DNA of 64,000 nt from Panax quinquefolius (GCA_020205615.1 CM035161.1:2429828-2493827), one strand, 5' to 3'; shown: positions 34,095-47,060, numbered from the stretch's first letter. Notes: a model not told the origin generated them from the sequence alone. Made by a program: numbers and translations.

Positions 34095-34345
34095 TAGTTG
34101 ATCCCATCACCTTTTTCCACCGCCGACCAAATCTGTCCAATCCTCATTAATGCAATGCAGGATATCAGTCAACAGTTATCTAAATCATCATCACCGGTCA
34201 AAACCCAATTTAAACCATTACATTCCTAATGGTCAGGCCTAATGATCCGGCCCAATAATTTCAGGATCCAACAGAAATAACCCAACGGACTTGGACCAAA
34301 GGTTTGGCCAAATGTACATAAAATATCATGGCCCAACATTACCCC
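34095..34345 (+). repeat. Left arm of a long inverted repeat around the hAT fragment
   Basis: Shares ordered blocks (ATCCCATCAC, CACCGCC, CATTAATGCA, AGTCAAC.GTTATCT, TCATCAT.ACCG, GGCCCAACA) with the reverse complement of about 35700-35970. Identity is moderate. Confidence 0.55.
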
Positions 34346-34823
34346 CTAATTTTCTATTAAACAAACTATTTAATAGAAGACTGTAAACGACCCAAAGTAA
34401 ATATAACTGAGGCCCAATTGATAAGAAATTAAAACGGTAAGACAAACCAGAATCGGCAGCCCAAGTTGAAAGTCCAATTCAATTGATATCTTTTCAAATT
34501 CACCATCACTATTGTTTATTAAATGCGCCGCCTTCGTGTTCCATGAACAGCTGAAGAGTCAGCCACTATAAGAAACCCTTTTCCCCCAATTTTAAAATTT
34601 TTACCTGTCAATTTGAAATTTCAGACTCTTGAGCTCTCGTTTTCTCTCTCTCTCGAACTCTTACTCTCTCTGCAAACTTCCAGCAATAACGTCCCAAGAA
34701 CCCGACCAAGATATTCCTCTTGAGGTGACCCCCCTCACCTCTGTTCCTCCTAACCCAAGCCCACAGTTGAGAACAAAGTTGAGGTGACCCCTCTCACCCC
34801 TCGAGGGACGGAGGAGAACAAAA

Positions 34824-35294
34824 TTGAGAAGCCAGCCCACAGTTGTTCCACAAAAGTTCTTGTGTGAATTGAAAAGTTCTTGTGTGAATCTTGAAAATGC
34901 TTTAAAACATGGTGATGTTTCTGATGTTGATGCAAGAGACTTATTTTCAGAATTACAGGTGTTGCAAGTGATGTTACCAAAAGAAGCATATGAAACAGTT
35001 AAACCATGGACATCCATTAAAATTCTTGAGTTTGTAAAGAATGTGGATATGTTTCCTAACGTAATGGTTGCTTATCGGGTATTATTGACTATACATGTGA
35101 CTGTGACATCTGCTTAAAGAAGATTTTCTAAATTAAAATTATTGAAATCTTACTTGCGGACCACCATGACTCAAGATAGGCTAAATGGATTAGCGATATT
35201 ATGCATTGAAAATGATATGTTAGAAAACATTAAATATGATAGTATAATTGATGATTTTGCATCTAAAAGTGCAACAAGAAGACATTTTAAATGA
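34824..35294 (+). pseudogene. hAT-family transposase C-terminal remnant
   Basis: One frame gives CELKSSCVNLENALKHGD, then DARDLFSELQVLQ, PNVMVAYRVLLTI and VTVTSA. A stop codon (35115-35117) falls where the usual A-E-R motif stands, followed in frame by RRFSKLKLLKSYLRTTMTQD and RLNGLAILCIEND. This is the hAT dimerisation domain of the TTF/MYM-type zinc-finger transposases common in plants. The catalytic part is missing. The 5' side joins a GC-richer, Pro-rich segment with a CT-rich leader and a possible TATA at 34566 (CTATAAG), so it may be a captured promoter. It is not functional as a transposase. Confidence 0.82.
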
Positions 35295-35699
35295 TGTTTT
35301 GTGGTTCAGAATTCATTGCTATTTTTTTTTGTAGGTACATGTGATGATTCTTTGCTTCGATTAATTGTGGAGGATGAAAATAAGATTGATCAAATTAAGA
35401 AATGCTTATGGAGATTCAGAAGGAAGCATGTAGACTCAAATATGTAGTTTTCGTTTTTTAATGCAATGTTTACAATCTGGAGTACTCAAATATTAGTCTC
35501 GCTAGAGAATCTTAGTTCTAAGAATTTCCACTTAAAATTAAAACAAAATTGCATTTCGATCCAAATGAAGATTTAACCATCATACAAAAATTCCACGGTG
35601 TATAATCTAACACGGTTCCACGTGGGAATTGGAATGTCCAAGAAACAAGTCAATAATTTGATAAAGTCAAGCAATCAAAAGAAATAGTATAAATTATCA

Positions 35700-35970
35700 A
35701 AATTAAGGATGACCAGTGTTGGGCCGAATTCTTTGGTTAATCCATTGGGTAATTTTTATTGGGCCCAGTCAGTTGGGTCAAGGTAATGTGTTAGCTTTTG
35801 TTGGGCCTTTAAAGTATTGAGCTGGATCAGTGGATTGACCCATCAGATGACTAAATATCTACATCTTTGAGCTTTGATCGGTAATGATGAGAAAAGATAA
35901 CAGTTGACTATTATCTCTGCCATGCATTAATGTGGATGAGATCTAGTCGGCTGGCGGTGACAAATAGTGA
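35700..35970 (-). repeat. Right arm of the inverted repeat around the hAT fragment
   Basis: Reverse-oriented partner of 34095-34345. Together they bracket about 1.35 kb holding the hAT remnant. Confidence 0.55.
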
Positions 35971-36258
35971 TGGGATGTAACAGGTGAGCTGCATGCAGTC
36001 GGCTGAGGTCACCGGTAATGGGAAACTGTGTCAGGATGAGTGGGTGGCACGGGAAACCGAGCGTAAGAGTATATGATAGCAAGGGTGGCATTCGGTGGAA
36101 GGTAATTGATATTTCTCTCTCTCAATACACTAGATATTAATTTTCCTCCATTGTTAACTTTGGTGATCGCTTTGTCTTGACTCTCGCCGGGTATTATCCC
36201 TGACGGTCGGGCCGAAATCAAACTTTTGGGGTTGTCGTGTTTACTATGCAGGATCGAA

Positions 36259-39200
36259 CACTACAAAAAAATAGGTCATTGGCGACGGGCTCATTAGAGA
36301 CGGCAGTATCCCCGTCGAGAATGACCTCATTATTGCGACAGCATAAATAGTGCATGATGTCTTCCGTCGAGAATGACCCTTCCTCGGTCCAAATTTGGTG
36401 GGAATTTTTTCGCAGCGTGGGGAAAAGGTTATAAGCGACGGCTTACCGTCGGCTTTATTGAGTCACATCTGATTGCCGTCGAGAATGATGTTATATTTAA
36501 TCCCTAAAATTCATTTTCCTTTCACATTCTCTTTCTCTCTTTCTCCCTTTCGACTCCTCAGTACCTCGTAGTCAGCCTCTGCACCTCTGTGAAGTCGCCT
36601 TTGCACCATCCTACTAAATGCGCGCGTCAGCCGGCGCCATCAACGTTGCTGTCCACCTCTCCATTTCTTGCTCCTACCGACTGGGCTTCCCCTTTCTTGC
36701 TTCCCTTTCCTTGGCATGTGACCTGCTGCCTCCACTGAGTCCCTCTTGGTTCGGCTAGTTCTCCATTTCTTAGAGAACAATTAGTAAGTTAATTTTTTTT
36801 TCTTATGATTTAATTTGTAAGTTCCAATTTATTTATATATGTTAGGGTTTAATTGGGTCTTCAATTTTCTTATGTTATCAGGCTTCTATTATTGTCTTTG
36901 TTGCTAAGTAATATATATTCTACCTTTTTTGAGCATTATCCATCTCTATTATATATTAGCTTACAATATATACTAGTGTAGAATTAATTATGTGTTAGCA
37001 ATTTGTAATTTGTGTTGTGTAAAATGGTTCTGCAATTTGTAAATACATCAGCTGCAATTTTTGGAGGATATATAGACTCTCTACTGTCTAAATACATCAG
37101 CTGCAAAAAATTGCTAAAATAGTTCATATTTAGGCATAGTTTTAGCTATAACTTCCTAAAACAGTCCACATGTAGTTAAAAGAAACCTTTAGATACGCAA
37201 ACAAATCTTAAAACATGATTATAACATAACATTATATCTATAAACATGCTTGCACTAGTTAGTTAACTTTCTAATATCAAAATAGTCCATTCAAGGCATT
37301 TTGGGCATAGTTTAACACTAAATCACCATAATGACCTTCAATCTTACAAACGCATGAGGGTTATCACAACATGTACTTGTTATATCTATGTGTTCATGGT
37401 TTAAAACATATGGATGCAATGCCTTAAGATTTTTTGTTCAAAACAAATTGACCTTGATAGGCTTTAAACTCACATGAAAACATGGTTTGATAACTTTGGT
37501 TGACAAAATAGTATGGTTAGCAAAACATATGAGCTTTGAGTAATCTTTTACACAACATTTAACATGCATAGCATATATCCGGATGGCACAAAATAGACTA
37601 CAAATTAACATACCTCAAGTCATTTAAGCTAGTTATTCAAGCTCTCAAAACAATGAAATTGGTTCCGCGGCTGTTTCAAATAGGCATAAACTACCATGTT
37701 TTAAGTCATTTACCAATTTGAGAATGCTATCTTAGAATTTGTATACTTAGCCTTCAAGTTCTAGTACATTAGACCCCATGCTTTAGCATATAAACCATAT
37801 TAATATCAAGGAAATCAGTCATTACCTAGCTTGCTAACACAATCATCTTCTAATTAATTTAGCTCACACATGGAACCATAAAACTTCCAAATTACTCACA
37901 CTATATCATGTCATATATAGCCTATAAGTATTCATGTCTTTATTCGATTATTAGCATGATAACATAGACCTTGGTATTAACTGCACAGTTAGTACCTCAT
38001 TATCTCAAATCAGTTCTAACGTAAACATTTACTTAAACAGTTGGAGAGCGTGATTTTTGGTTTATATGAAATACTCATTTTCTTAACCTTGCTATACTTT
38101 TAGAGATTTGATGCCAAATTCTTTTTGTCCCTTTTAGACGAGCCCTTCCCCTATGTCTATCTAATTATTTGCTATTATATTTTTAGAACTCAATTAAACA
38201 TAAAACTTAAGCGATTTTGGGGACATAAGCTTGGCCATTTATATTTGAGCTTATCGACAATCATTAGCTCTCTGATTACTCTCTCACCCGGCCCTACATA
38301 TATTTCCTTTTTAAAGCTATTAAGCTTCTATAATAGCTTAAATAGTTATTTTAGGTTACTATTTATGTTGTATCCTTTTAGGTTACTATTTATGTTGCAT
38401 TATTTTAATTGATATCAGATATGTTATCCTCTTTCTTCTGCATTCACAAATATAGTATTTACGTATATATACATACATATGATTTGACAATTATATGTTA
38501 TCTTCTTTTATCGTATGTCATGTATGTTATCCTCTATGTTATCCCTCTTTTACTGTATGTTACATTCTTTTAGTTGTATCAATATAGTATTTTTTTTTAG
38601 TTTTGGTGGTATACATACATATGGCGCGCACACCACACGGCGATCGTGGTGGGCGTGCAGGTCGTGGGGGCCGTGGCGATTCTAAGTGTGATGATCAAGC
38701 CGGATCGTCAGGTATAATTACATATTTTATTGGGATACATCTTATTATTTTATATTTTATATTGTATTGTCATTATATTCGTTTATATAAATATTGATGT
38801 ATTTCACTAAATAGGTGATCGACGTAGGCTTCATGGGACTAAAGACGTTGCTTGCTGCTGAGGGAATCCCCCAGCGCCGCGCTTATATGTCGTGTTGGGA
38901 CTCATAGGTAATTTCATAATCCTATATAGTATTACTATAATATAAGTATTTAGTTCTTAATTATATATTCTTTGTAATTTGCAATGTATTAATTTTAATT
39001 GTAGTATCCTTGACGCCACACCAAGGAACATGTTGCTTGGGATCGTCCGCAACCGATTCTTAAGCCCGTGGATGAGGTGGGCGGATGTGGATGACCGCAC
39101 ATGTCAGTTGATTATTGCTGAGTTTAGGGTAGGATGTCAATCATTCATATGCTAGTTTTATATTCCATTTGAATATACTGTTACCTCTTTGATTTATGTT

Positions 39201-40045
39201 GTTTACTAAGCTTCTTAATGTGTAATGTGCAGAGATATTATCGTTTTGAGGATGAGGCGAGGAAGCCCCGGTGGCATCGTTTTACCACGATACTAGAGAT
39301 GAATTGGCGCAAGTGGATTCTACGTTGGAAGAAGAAGGCCCAGACGAAGATGGTGATGGATGGACACTTAAGCATGTCGGCCGATTTTATATATCTAACT
39401 GCGGTGTGGGACCGGATGTGTAAGATTTGGGACTCGGCGAGGCCTTCAAGAAGATGTAAGCCTGAGAGTTCATTTGCCCGACAAGCAGAGTCGTCTCCCA
39501 CATCTGACTGGGTCTCGATCGTCGACTATCTGGGAGAGACTTGAGGTGAGTTTAAAGCATACACCTCTCGCTTGGAGTTTTGGTGGCACGCCCACCCGAA
39601 AGAAAGGTGACGGTGGTTATATCTCACGAGATGTAACGCATTCTTTGTAAGTTATTTAATTCTCTTATTTAGTATATATTTAAAATTCGGATATTCTTTT
39701 GAATTATTTCATTTTATACTTTGCGTATCATCTACTAATATGTTTTTTTTCAGCGACAGTTCGAGGATCTTGCAGTGGCGGGAGGCGAAATGCCAGAGGT
39801 GACACTCCAAAGAGATTTAGTCAGCGTCGTGATGGACGAGAGATAGAGGACTGGCTGCAGGCTTTAGGGGGACCAAAGAAGGGTAGAGTTGTGGGAATTC
39901 CCCATGTCGCAGCTTACACCCTAGTCCCTGCTCCGAGATCTCGGTGACGCCCACCCACTGGAGGTATTGGTGCAAGTGGATTGGGCGCCGTCCCTTCATT
40001 ATCCGACGACTTCTTCCGACGGATCATAGAGGAGTGCATGGCGAG
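36259..40045 (+). mobile_element. CACTA (En/Spm) element, left part
   Basis: Starts CACTACAAAAAAATAGG at 36259, the CACTA terminal signature. The first 230 bases carry subterminal motifs in both orientations (GGCGACGG, CCGTCGAGAATGACC three times, CGACGGCTTACCGTCGG). An exon-structured gene follows at 38621. No matching right terminus (…TTTGTAGTG) was found; instead the 167-bp satellite begins at about 40046. No TNP2-type DDE transposase is seen, so the element is non-autonomous or truncated. Confidence 0.78.
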
Positions 40046-40114
40046 CGGAGATCAAAACCCGCCTCGGTTGTCCGAACGACACGCAAACACACACGTAGCA
40101 CCGCATAGGCATTA
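38621..40114 (+). pseudogene. CACTA accessory gene, Transposase_24-like
   Basis: Likely exons: 38621-38711 (MARTPHGDRGGRAGRGGRGD, a basic Gly-Arg N-terminus, donor GTATAA), one from 38815, 39005-39128 (LLGIVRNRFLSPWMRWADVD), and one from 39233 (YYRFEDEARKPRWHRF, then W..R..MCKIWDSARPS). A later block has KKGDGGYISRD, and another has WLQALGGPKKGRVVGIP, as in the second CACTA protein (plant Ptta/En/Spm family), thought to bind subterminal motifs. A TGA at 39945 interrupts the frame, which otherwise stays open (FFRRIIEECMASG) into the first satellite unit, ending near 40114. Exon 2 does not read cleanly. The role is known from the family only. Confidence 0.6.
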
Positions 40115-43100
40115 GACACATATTGAAACTTACGGGACCCAATTTTGACATACGGAGATCGAGTTATCACCCAAATTGCGAAACTCGCCAAGAGTTAGGC
40201 AAAAAGCCGAAAAAGAGACCAAAACCCGCCTCGGTCGTCCGAACGACACGCAAACACACACGTAGCACCGCATAGGCATTAGGCACGTGTTACAACTTAT
40301 GGGACTCGATTTCGACATACAGAGATTGAGTTATCGCCCAAATTGCAAAACTCGCAAACAGTTAGGCAAAAAGCCAAAAAAGAGACCAAAATTCGCCTCA
40401 GTCGTCTGAACGACACGCAAATACACACGTAGAACCGCATAGGCATTAGGCATGTGTTGCAACTTACGGGACTCGATTCCGACATACGGAGATCGAGTTA
40501 TCGCCCAAATTGCAAAACTCGCCAACAGTTAGGCAAAAAGCCGAAAAAGAGACCAAAACCTGCCTCAGTCGTCCGAACGACACGCAAATACACACGTAGC
40601 ACCGTATAGGAATTAGGCATGTATTAAAACTTACGGGACTCGATTCTGACATACGAAGATCGAGTTATCGCCTACATTTCGAAACTCGCCAACAGTTAGA
40701 TAAAAAGCCAAAAAAGAGACCAAAACCCGTCTCGGTCGTCCAAACGACACGCAAACACACACATAGAACAACATAAGCATTAGGCACGTATTAAAACTTA
40801 CGGGACTCGATTTCGATATACGGAGATCGAGTTATCGCACAAATTACAAAACTCGCCAAGAGTTAGACAAAAAGCTGAAAAAGAGACCAAAACCCGCCTC
40901 GGTCATCCCAACGATACGCAAACACACACGTAGCACCGCATAGGCATTAGGCACGTGTTGCAACTTACGGGACTCGATTCCGACATACGGAGATCAAGTT
41001 ATCGCCCAAATTGCAAAACTCGCCAACAATTAGGCAACAACCCGAAAAAGAGACCAAAACCCGCCTCAGTCGTCCGAACGACACGTAAACACACACGTAG
41101 CACCGCATAGGCATTAGGCACGTGTTGAAACTTACGGGACTCAATTCCGACATACGGAGATCGAGTTATCGCCCAAATTGCAAAATTCGCCAACAGTTAG
41201 GCAAAAAGCTGAAAAAGAGACCAAAACCCGCCTCGGTCGTCCCAACGACACGCAAACACACACGTAGCACCGCATAGGCATTAGGCATGTGTTGCAACTT
41301 ACGGGACTCGATTCCGATATAAGGATGCCAAGTTATCGTCTAAATTGCAAAACTCGCCAACAGTTAGGCAAAAAGCCGAAAAAAGACCAAAATCCGTCTC
41401 AGTCGTCCGAACGACACGCAAACACACACGTAGCACCGCATAGGGATTAGCCATGTGTTGCAACTTACGGGACTCGATTCTGATATACGTAGATCGAGTT
41501 ATCGCCTAAATTGCGAAACTCGCCAATAGTTAGGCAAAAAGCCAAAAAAGAGACCAAAACCCGCCTCGGTTGTCCCAACGACACGCAAACACACACGTAG
41601 CACCGCATAGGCATTAGGCACGTGTTGCAACTTATGGGACTCGATTCCGATATAAGGATGTCGAGTTATCGCCCAAATTGCAAAACTCGCCAACAATTAA
41701 GCAAAAAGCCGAAAAATACACCAAAACCCGTCTCAGTCGTCCCAACGACACGCAAACACACACGTAGCACCGCATAAGCATTAGGTACGTGTTGTAACTT
41801 ACGGGACTCGATTCTGATATAAGGATGCCGAGTTATCGCCCAAATTGCAAAACTCGCCAACAGTTAGGAAAAAAGCCGAAAAAGAGACCAAAACCCGCCT
41901 CAGTCGTCCGACCGACACGCAAACACATACGTGGCACCGCATAGGCATTAGGCACGTGTTGCAACTTACGGGACTCGATTCCGATATACGGAGATCTAGT
42001 TATCGCCCAAATTGCAAAACTCACTAACAGTTAGGCAAAAAGCCGAAAAAGAGACAAAACCCGTCTCGGTCGTCCCAACGACACGCAAACACACACGTAG
42101 CACCGCATAGTCATTAGGCACGTGTTGCAACTTACGGGACTCGATTCCGATATAAGAATGCCGAGTTATCGCCCAAATTACAAAACTCGGCAACAGTAAG
42201 GAAAAAAGCCAAAAAAGAGACCAAAACCGGCCTCGGTCGTCCAAACAACACGCAAACACACACGTAGCACCGCATAGGCGTTAGGCATGTGTTGCAACTT
42301 ACGGGACTCGATTTTGACATACGGAGATCGAGTTATCGCCTAAATTGCAAAATTCGCCAACCGTTAGGCAAAAAGCTGAAAAAGAGACCAAAACCCGCCT
42401 CGGTCGTCCCAACAACACGCAAACACACACATAGCACCGCATAGGCATTAAGCATATTTTTCAACTTACGGGACTTGATTATGACATACGGAGATCGAGT
42501 TATCGCCCAAATTGCAAAACTGGCTAACAGTAAGGCAAAAAGCCGAAAAAGAGGCCAAAACCCACCTCGGTCGTCCCAACGACACGCAAACACACACGTA
42601 GCATCGCATAGGCATTAGGCACGTGTTGCAACTTACGGGACTCGATTCCGATATAAGGATGCCAAGTTATCGTCCAAATTGCAAAACTCGCCAACAGTTA
42701 GGCAAAAAGCCAAAAAAGAGACCAAAACCCGTCTCAGTCGTCCGAACGACACGCAAACACACACGTATCACCGCATAGGGATTAGGCACGCGTTGAAACT
42801 TACGGGACTCGATTCTGACATACGTAGATCGAGTTATCGCCCAAATTGCGAAACTCGCCAATAGTTAGGCAAAAAGCCAAAAAAGAGACCAAAATCTGCC
42901 TCGGTCGTCCGAACGACATGCAAACATACACGTAGCACCGCATAGACATTAGGCACGTGTTGCGACTTACAGAACTCGATTCTGATATACGGAGAAAGAG
43001 TTATCGCCCAAACTGCAAAACTCATCAACAGTTAGGCAAAAAGCCGAAAAAGAGACCAAAACCCGCCTCAGTCGTTCCAACGACACACAAACACACACAT

Positions 43101-44441
43101 AGCACCATATAGAAATTAGGCACGTGTTGCAACTTACGGGACTCGATTCCGATATAAGGATGCCGAGTTATCGCCCAAATTGCAAAACTCGTCAACAGTT
43201 AAGCAAAAAGCCGAAAAAGAGACCAAAACCCGCCTCAGTCGTCCGAACGACACGAAAACTCACACGTAGCACCGCATAGGGATTAGACACGTGTAGACAC
43301 TTACGGGACTCGATTCCGACATACGGAGATCGAGTTATCGCCCAAATTGCGAAACTCGCCAACAGTTAGGCAAAAAGCCAAAAAAGAGACCAAAACCCGC
43401 CTCGGTCGTCCCAACGACACGTAAAGACACACGTAGCACCGCATAGGCATTAGGCACGTGTTGCAACTTACGGGACTCGATTCCGATATAAGGATGCCGA
43501 GTTATCGCCCAAATTGCAAAACTCGCCAACAGTTATGCAAAAAGCCGAAAAAGAGACCAAAACCCGCCTCGGTCGTCCCAACGACACGCAGACACACACG
43601 TAGCACCGCATAGGCATTATGCAAGTGTTGCAACTTACGGGACTCGATTCCGATATAAGGATGCCGAGTTATCGCCCAAATTGCAAAACTAGCCAACAGT
43701 TAAACAAAAGGCCGAAAAAGACACCAAAACCCGCCTCGGTCATCCCAACGACACGCAAACACACACATAGCACCGCATATGCATTAAGCACGTGTTGCAA
43801 CTTACGGGACTCGATTCCGATATAAGGATGCCAAGTTATCGTCCAAATTGCAAAACTCGCCAACATTTAGGCAAAAAGCCGAAAAAGACACTAAAACCCG
43901 TCTCGGTCGTCCCAACGACACGCAAACACACACATAGCACTGCATAGGTATTAGGCACGTGTTGCAACTTATGGAACTCGATTCAGACATACGAAAATCG
44001 AGTTATCGCCCAAATTGCAAAACTCGCTAACAGTTAGGCAAAAAGCCGAAAAAGAGACCAAAACCCGCCTCGGTCGTCCCAACGACACGCAAACACACAC
44101 GTAACACCGCATAGGTATTAGGCACGTGTTGTAACTTACGGGACTCTATTCCGATATAAGGATGCCGAGTTATCGCCCAAACTATAAAACTCGCTAACAG
44201 TTAGGCAAAAAGCCGAAAAAAGACCAAAACCTGCCTCGGTCGTTCCAACGACACGCAAACACACACATAGCACCTTATAGACATTAGGCACGTGTTGCAA
44301 CTTACGGGACTCGATTCCGATATAAGGATGCCGAGTTATCGCCCAAACAGCAAAACTCGCCAATAGTTAGGCAAAAAGCCGAAAAAAGACTAAAACCCGC
44401 CTCGGTCGTTCCAATGACACGCAAACACACACTTAGCACCG
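40046..44441. repeat. Tandem satellite, 167-bp unit, about 26 copies
   Basis: Head-to-tail monomers with constant 167-bp spacing. Each contains GACACGCAAACACACACGTA, GCACCGCATAGGCATTAGG, CACGTGTTGCAACTTACGGG, ACTCGATTCCGA, GAGTTATCGCCCAAATTGC and AACTCGCCAACAGTTAGG. Two types differ at one site: ACATACGGAGATCG (type A) or ATATAAGGATGCCG (type B). Type A fills the first seven units, then both alternate irregularly. The minus-strand 60-65-codon frames are periodic artefacts, since 167 is not a multiple of three. The length equals a nucleosome repeat, as in many plant centromeric or heterochromatic satellites, but location cannot be told from this window. Confidence 0.97.
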
Positions 44442-45546
44442 TTATGCCATTAACTTCTTAAATAATTATTCTTCCTTTTATGGTGTGACCCTTTAGGTTC
44501 TCCATATTAAACCGGTTGTGAATAAATCAATTAGAACAATTCTAATCTCATTAAATAAATAAATTAAACAAATAATTTATTTAAATAAATAATATTTATT
44601 CTACAATAGGGATAAACCTCCCTAGCGATCAACGACTTTCCGGATAATATAGATTTCAACATTAATCATAAAAGAACCTTTGAGTAAATAGTTACCGTAC
44701 AATTCAATCCTTCCACCATACTGATGTCCCAATTAAATATAAGACATGGAATTCTTGTCAAGTCTTATTTTATTTAATCATATGTATTTCGATTCCTAAA
44801 TGCTGACTCCTAATGAATGCAAATTAGAAACTACTTTCTAATTTCATTCCACCTCGCCAAGGATTCACGGGTTGTCATTTATCGAATCACATAGACATTC
44901 TCCTTTTTACTAGAAGTGGTAGATTCTTTATTGATCATTCATTATCTTCATATATAACTTATTACACCCAAGCATACCCTTTGATATACTCTAAGAGTCT
45001 TAAGGAATAAGTCAAAGTGCAATTCATTATATATAAGATCTTATGATGATCTCAAGTCTAAGGATCATTTGTCTACTACTATCACTTCTGAGGAATTCCT
45101 ATTGATAGGTAAGTAAAACTCCATTAGGTATTCCTTAGCGAGTCACGTTCGGTGAACTTATTCTCTAATAAGCACCTACATACTTGCTTTAGTGTCTCCA
45201 CACAAATGATCATGAGATCAATCATCCTCATCCAATGAAGCAAGTTAAGCGTATGTACCAATCTATCCAGGATTCACTAATCCCCAATTTAGTAATCCAA
45301 TGATTGGGAACTATTTTAGTTTTAAGCTTTCTAAGAATTTAGATCTCATTAGAATGATCATCATCATTATTCTAAAAGCGTTGCTTAAAACTATGGGTTT
45401 ATCACATATTATTAAAAAGCGACACCATGTAGATAATAAATGCCTTTAATAAATAATTCTTTTATTAATAAATAAATAAGATTGATTACACAACGATTAT
45501 ATGCTTTATCATCATACATGATTGGCTTGTATGTATAATACTTTCA
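44442..45546 (-). repeat. Truncated 3' LTR of the 44-53 kb copia
   Basis: A near-copy of 52137-53219, starting TTATGCCATTAACTTC and ending ATAATACTTTCA. The polypurine tract follows directly (45547-45558, AGTGGGAGAT on the minus strand). Confidence 0.92.
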
Positions 45547-45608
45547 ATCTCCCACTTGCACTAAAGCCAATCGTAGTGGTATCTCATACCCATCTTTCTA
45601 AGTGACGA

Positions 45609-46440
45609 TCAAAGCTGGCTTTGTTGTGTTAGCGCTTTAGTAAATGGATCTGCAATATTGTCTTGAGAGTCCACACGCTCGAGGGGTGGCGTCTCCTCTT
45701 TCAATGATCTCTCTCGATCAAATAAAATCGTTCTGAACACGTGTTTGGATTTACGATGAGACACGGGTTCCTTAAGGCAGCAATGCGACTCCAAGTGTTG
45801 TCCGCAGAATAAAGGCCTTTGGTCCTTTAATGCTAGAAACCACACCAAGTTCGGTAATGAACTTCTTCATCCAAACGACTTCCTTTGCGACTTCACTTGC
45901 AGCCTATATCTACTCGCCTCATCCTTTGAATCAACAAGCTGTTTCTTTGCTTGGAACTTTTCAACTCACTGCGCCACCGTTTAAGGTAAACACATACCCA
46001 AAGCGGATTTATTGTCATCTTGGTGCTTTTTGAAAACTTGAGTGCGTGAATCCTCTAGTTTTAATTCGGACCCACCGTAGACAAAGAAATACATCCTTAG
46101 TTCTTCTTAAGTACTTTAGGATATTTTTCAACGCCTTCCGGTGTTCTTCTCTCCGGATTCGACCGATATCTGCTTGTTACACTAAGTGCATGGCGACATA
46201 CGGTCTAGTACATATCATCAAGTACATGATAGATCCTATTCTTTGAAGCATAAGGAATCTTACTCATACGGTTTTTCTCCTCAGTGTCTTTGGGGCTTGT
46301 TTCTTGGAGAGATGTATTCCGTGGCTCATCGGCGTGAGACCTCATTTGGAATCTTCCATGCTAAACCTTTTTTGCATCAAGTCGATATCGTTCCTTGGGA
46401 CAAGCCAAGCATCCTATTAGATCTATCTCTATAGATCTTT
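45609..46440 (-). pseudogene. Copia RNase H region
   Basis: The minus-strand frame at 45848-45609 contains HRKSKHVFRTILF and ERVDSQDNIADPFTKAL, the C-terminal end of copia RNase H. Upstream to about 46440 the reading is scattered over frames. Confidence 0.8.
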
Positions 46441-47060
46441 ATCCCTAAAATATAGGATACTTCTCCCAAGTCCTTCATGAAGAAGTGTTTAGATAACTTG
46501 ATTTTAATTGTTCATAAGATAGGAATATCATTCCCTATCGGTAATATATCATCAACATATAATACAAGGAATGAAACAGTAGCTCCCACTAACCTTCTTG
46601 TACACACATGGTTCATCCTCATTTTGATAAAATCAAACTTTTTGATTGTCTCATCAAAGCGGATGTTCCACCTACTGAGAAGCTTGCTTTAATCCATAAA
46701 TGGATCGTTGTAGCTTCTGAGACTTGATTTGTTCCAACCTTTGAAACAAATCCTCACGGGTTGTGTCATATACACATCCTCCTCAAGTTTCCCATTGAGG
46801 AAGGCCGTTTTCACGTCCATCCGCTTGATTTCGTAGTCATGGTAAGCTGTGATCGCAAGCAAAATCCGAATGGACTTGAGCATTGCTCTCTTGGTGAGAA
46901 GGTTTCGTCATAGTCGACTCCTTGTCTTTGTTTGAAACCTTTTGCAAACCGATCGGGTCTTATAGGTCTCTACCTTGTAAAGTCTGCTCCGATCTTTCTT
47001 TTAAAGACCCATTTACACCCAATAGGCTTAATGCCTTGGTGGTGAGACCAAAGTCCATAC
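46441..47060 (-). pseudogene. Copia reverse transcriptase
   Basis: Contains SIRILLAITAYHDYEI and MDVKTAFLNGKLEEDVYM (46883-46689), preceded at about 46990-46890 by AKGFKQRQGVDYDETFS. At 46548-46559 lies the catalytic Y-V-D-D in the context LYVDDILPIG. The first active-site Asp is in MDVKTAF. Frameshifts separate the pieces, so no enzyme can be made. Confidence 0.87.

Noticed and set aside
36009..36221. 70-codon minus-strand frame just left of the CACTA end
   Set aside because: No recognisable domain and no supporting exon; left unannotated.
36780..38600. Search for a TNP2-type transposase in the CACTA element
   Set aside because: The stretch is AT-rich with stops in all frames; it looks like an intron or spacer, so no transposase is claimed.
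40130..44363. Many minus-strand open frames of 60-87 codons with similar proteins (MASFAIWAITR..)
   Set aside because: They recur every 167 bases or multiples of it and follow the satellite monomer. The unit is not divisible by three, so the frame shifts with each copy; there is no gene structure.
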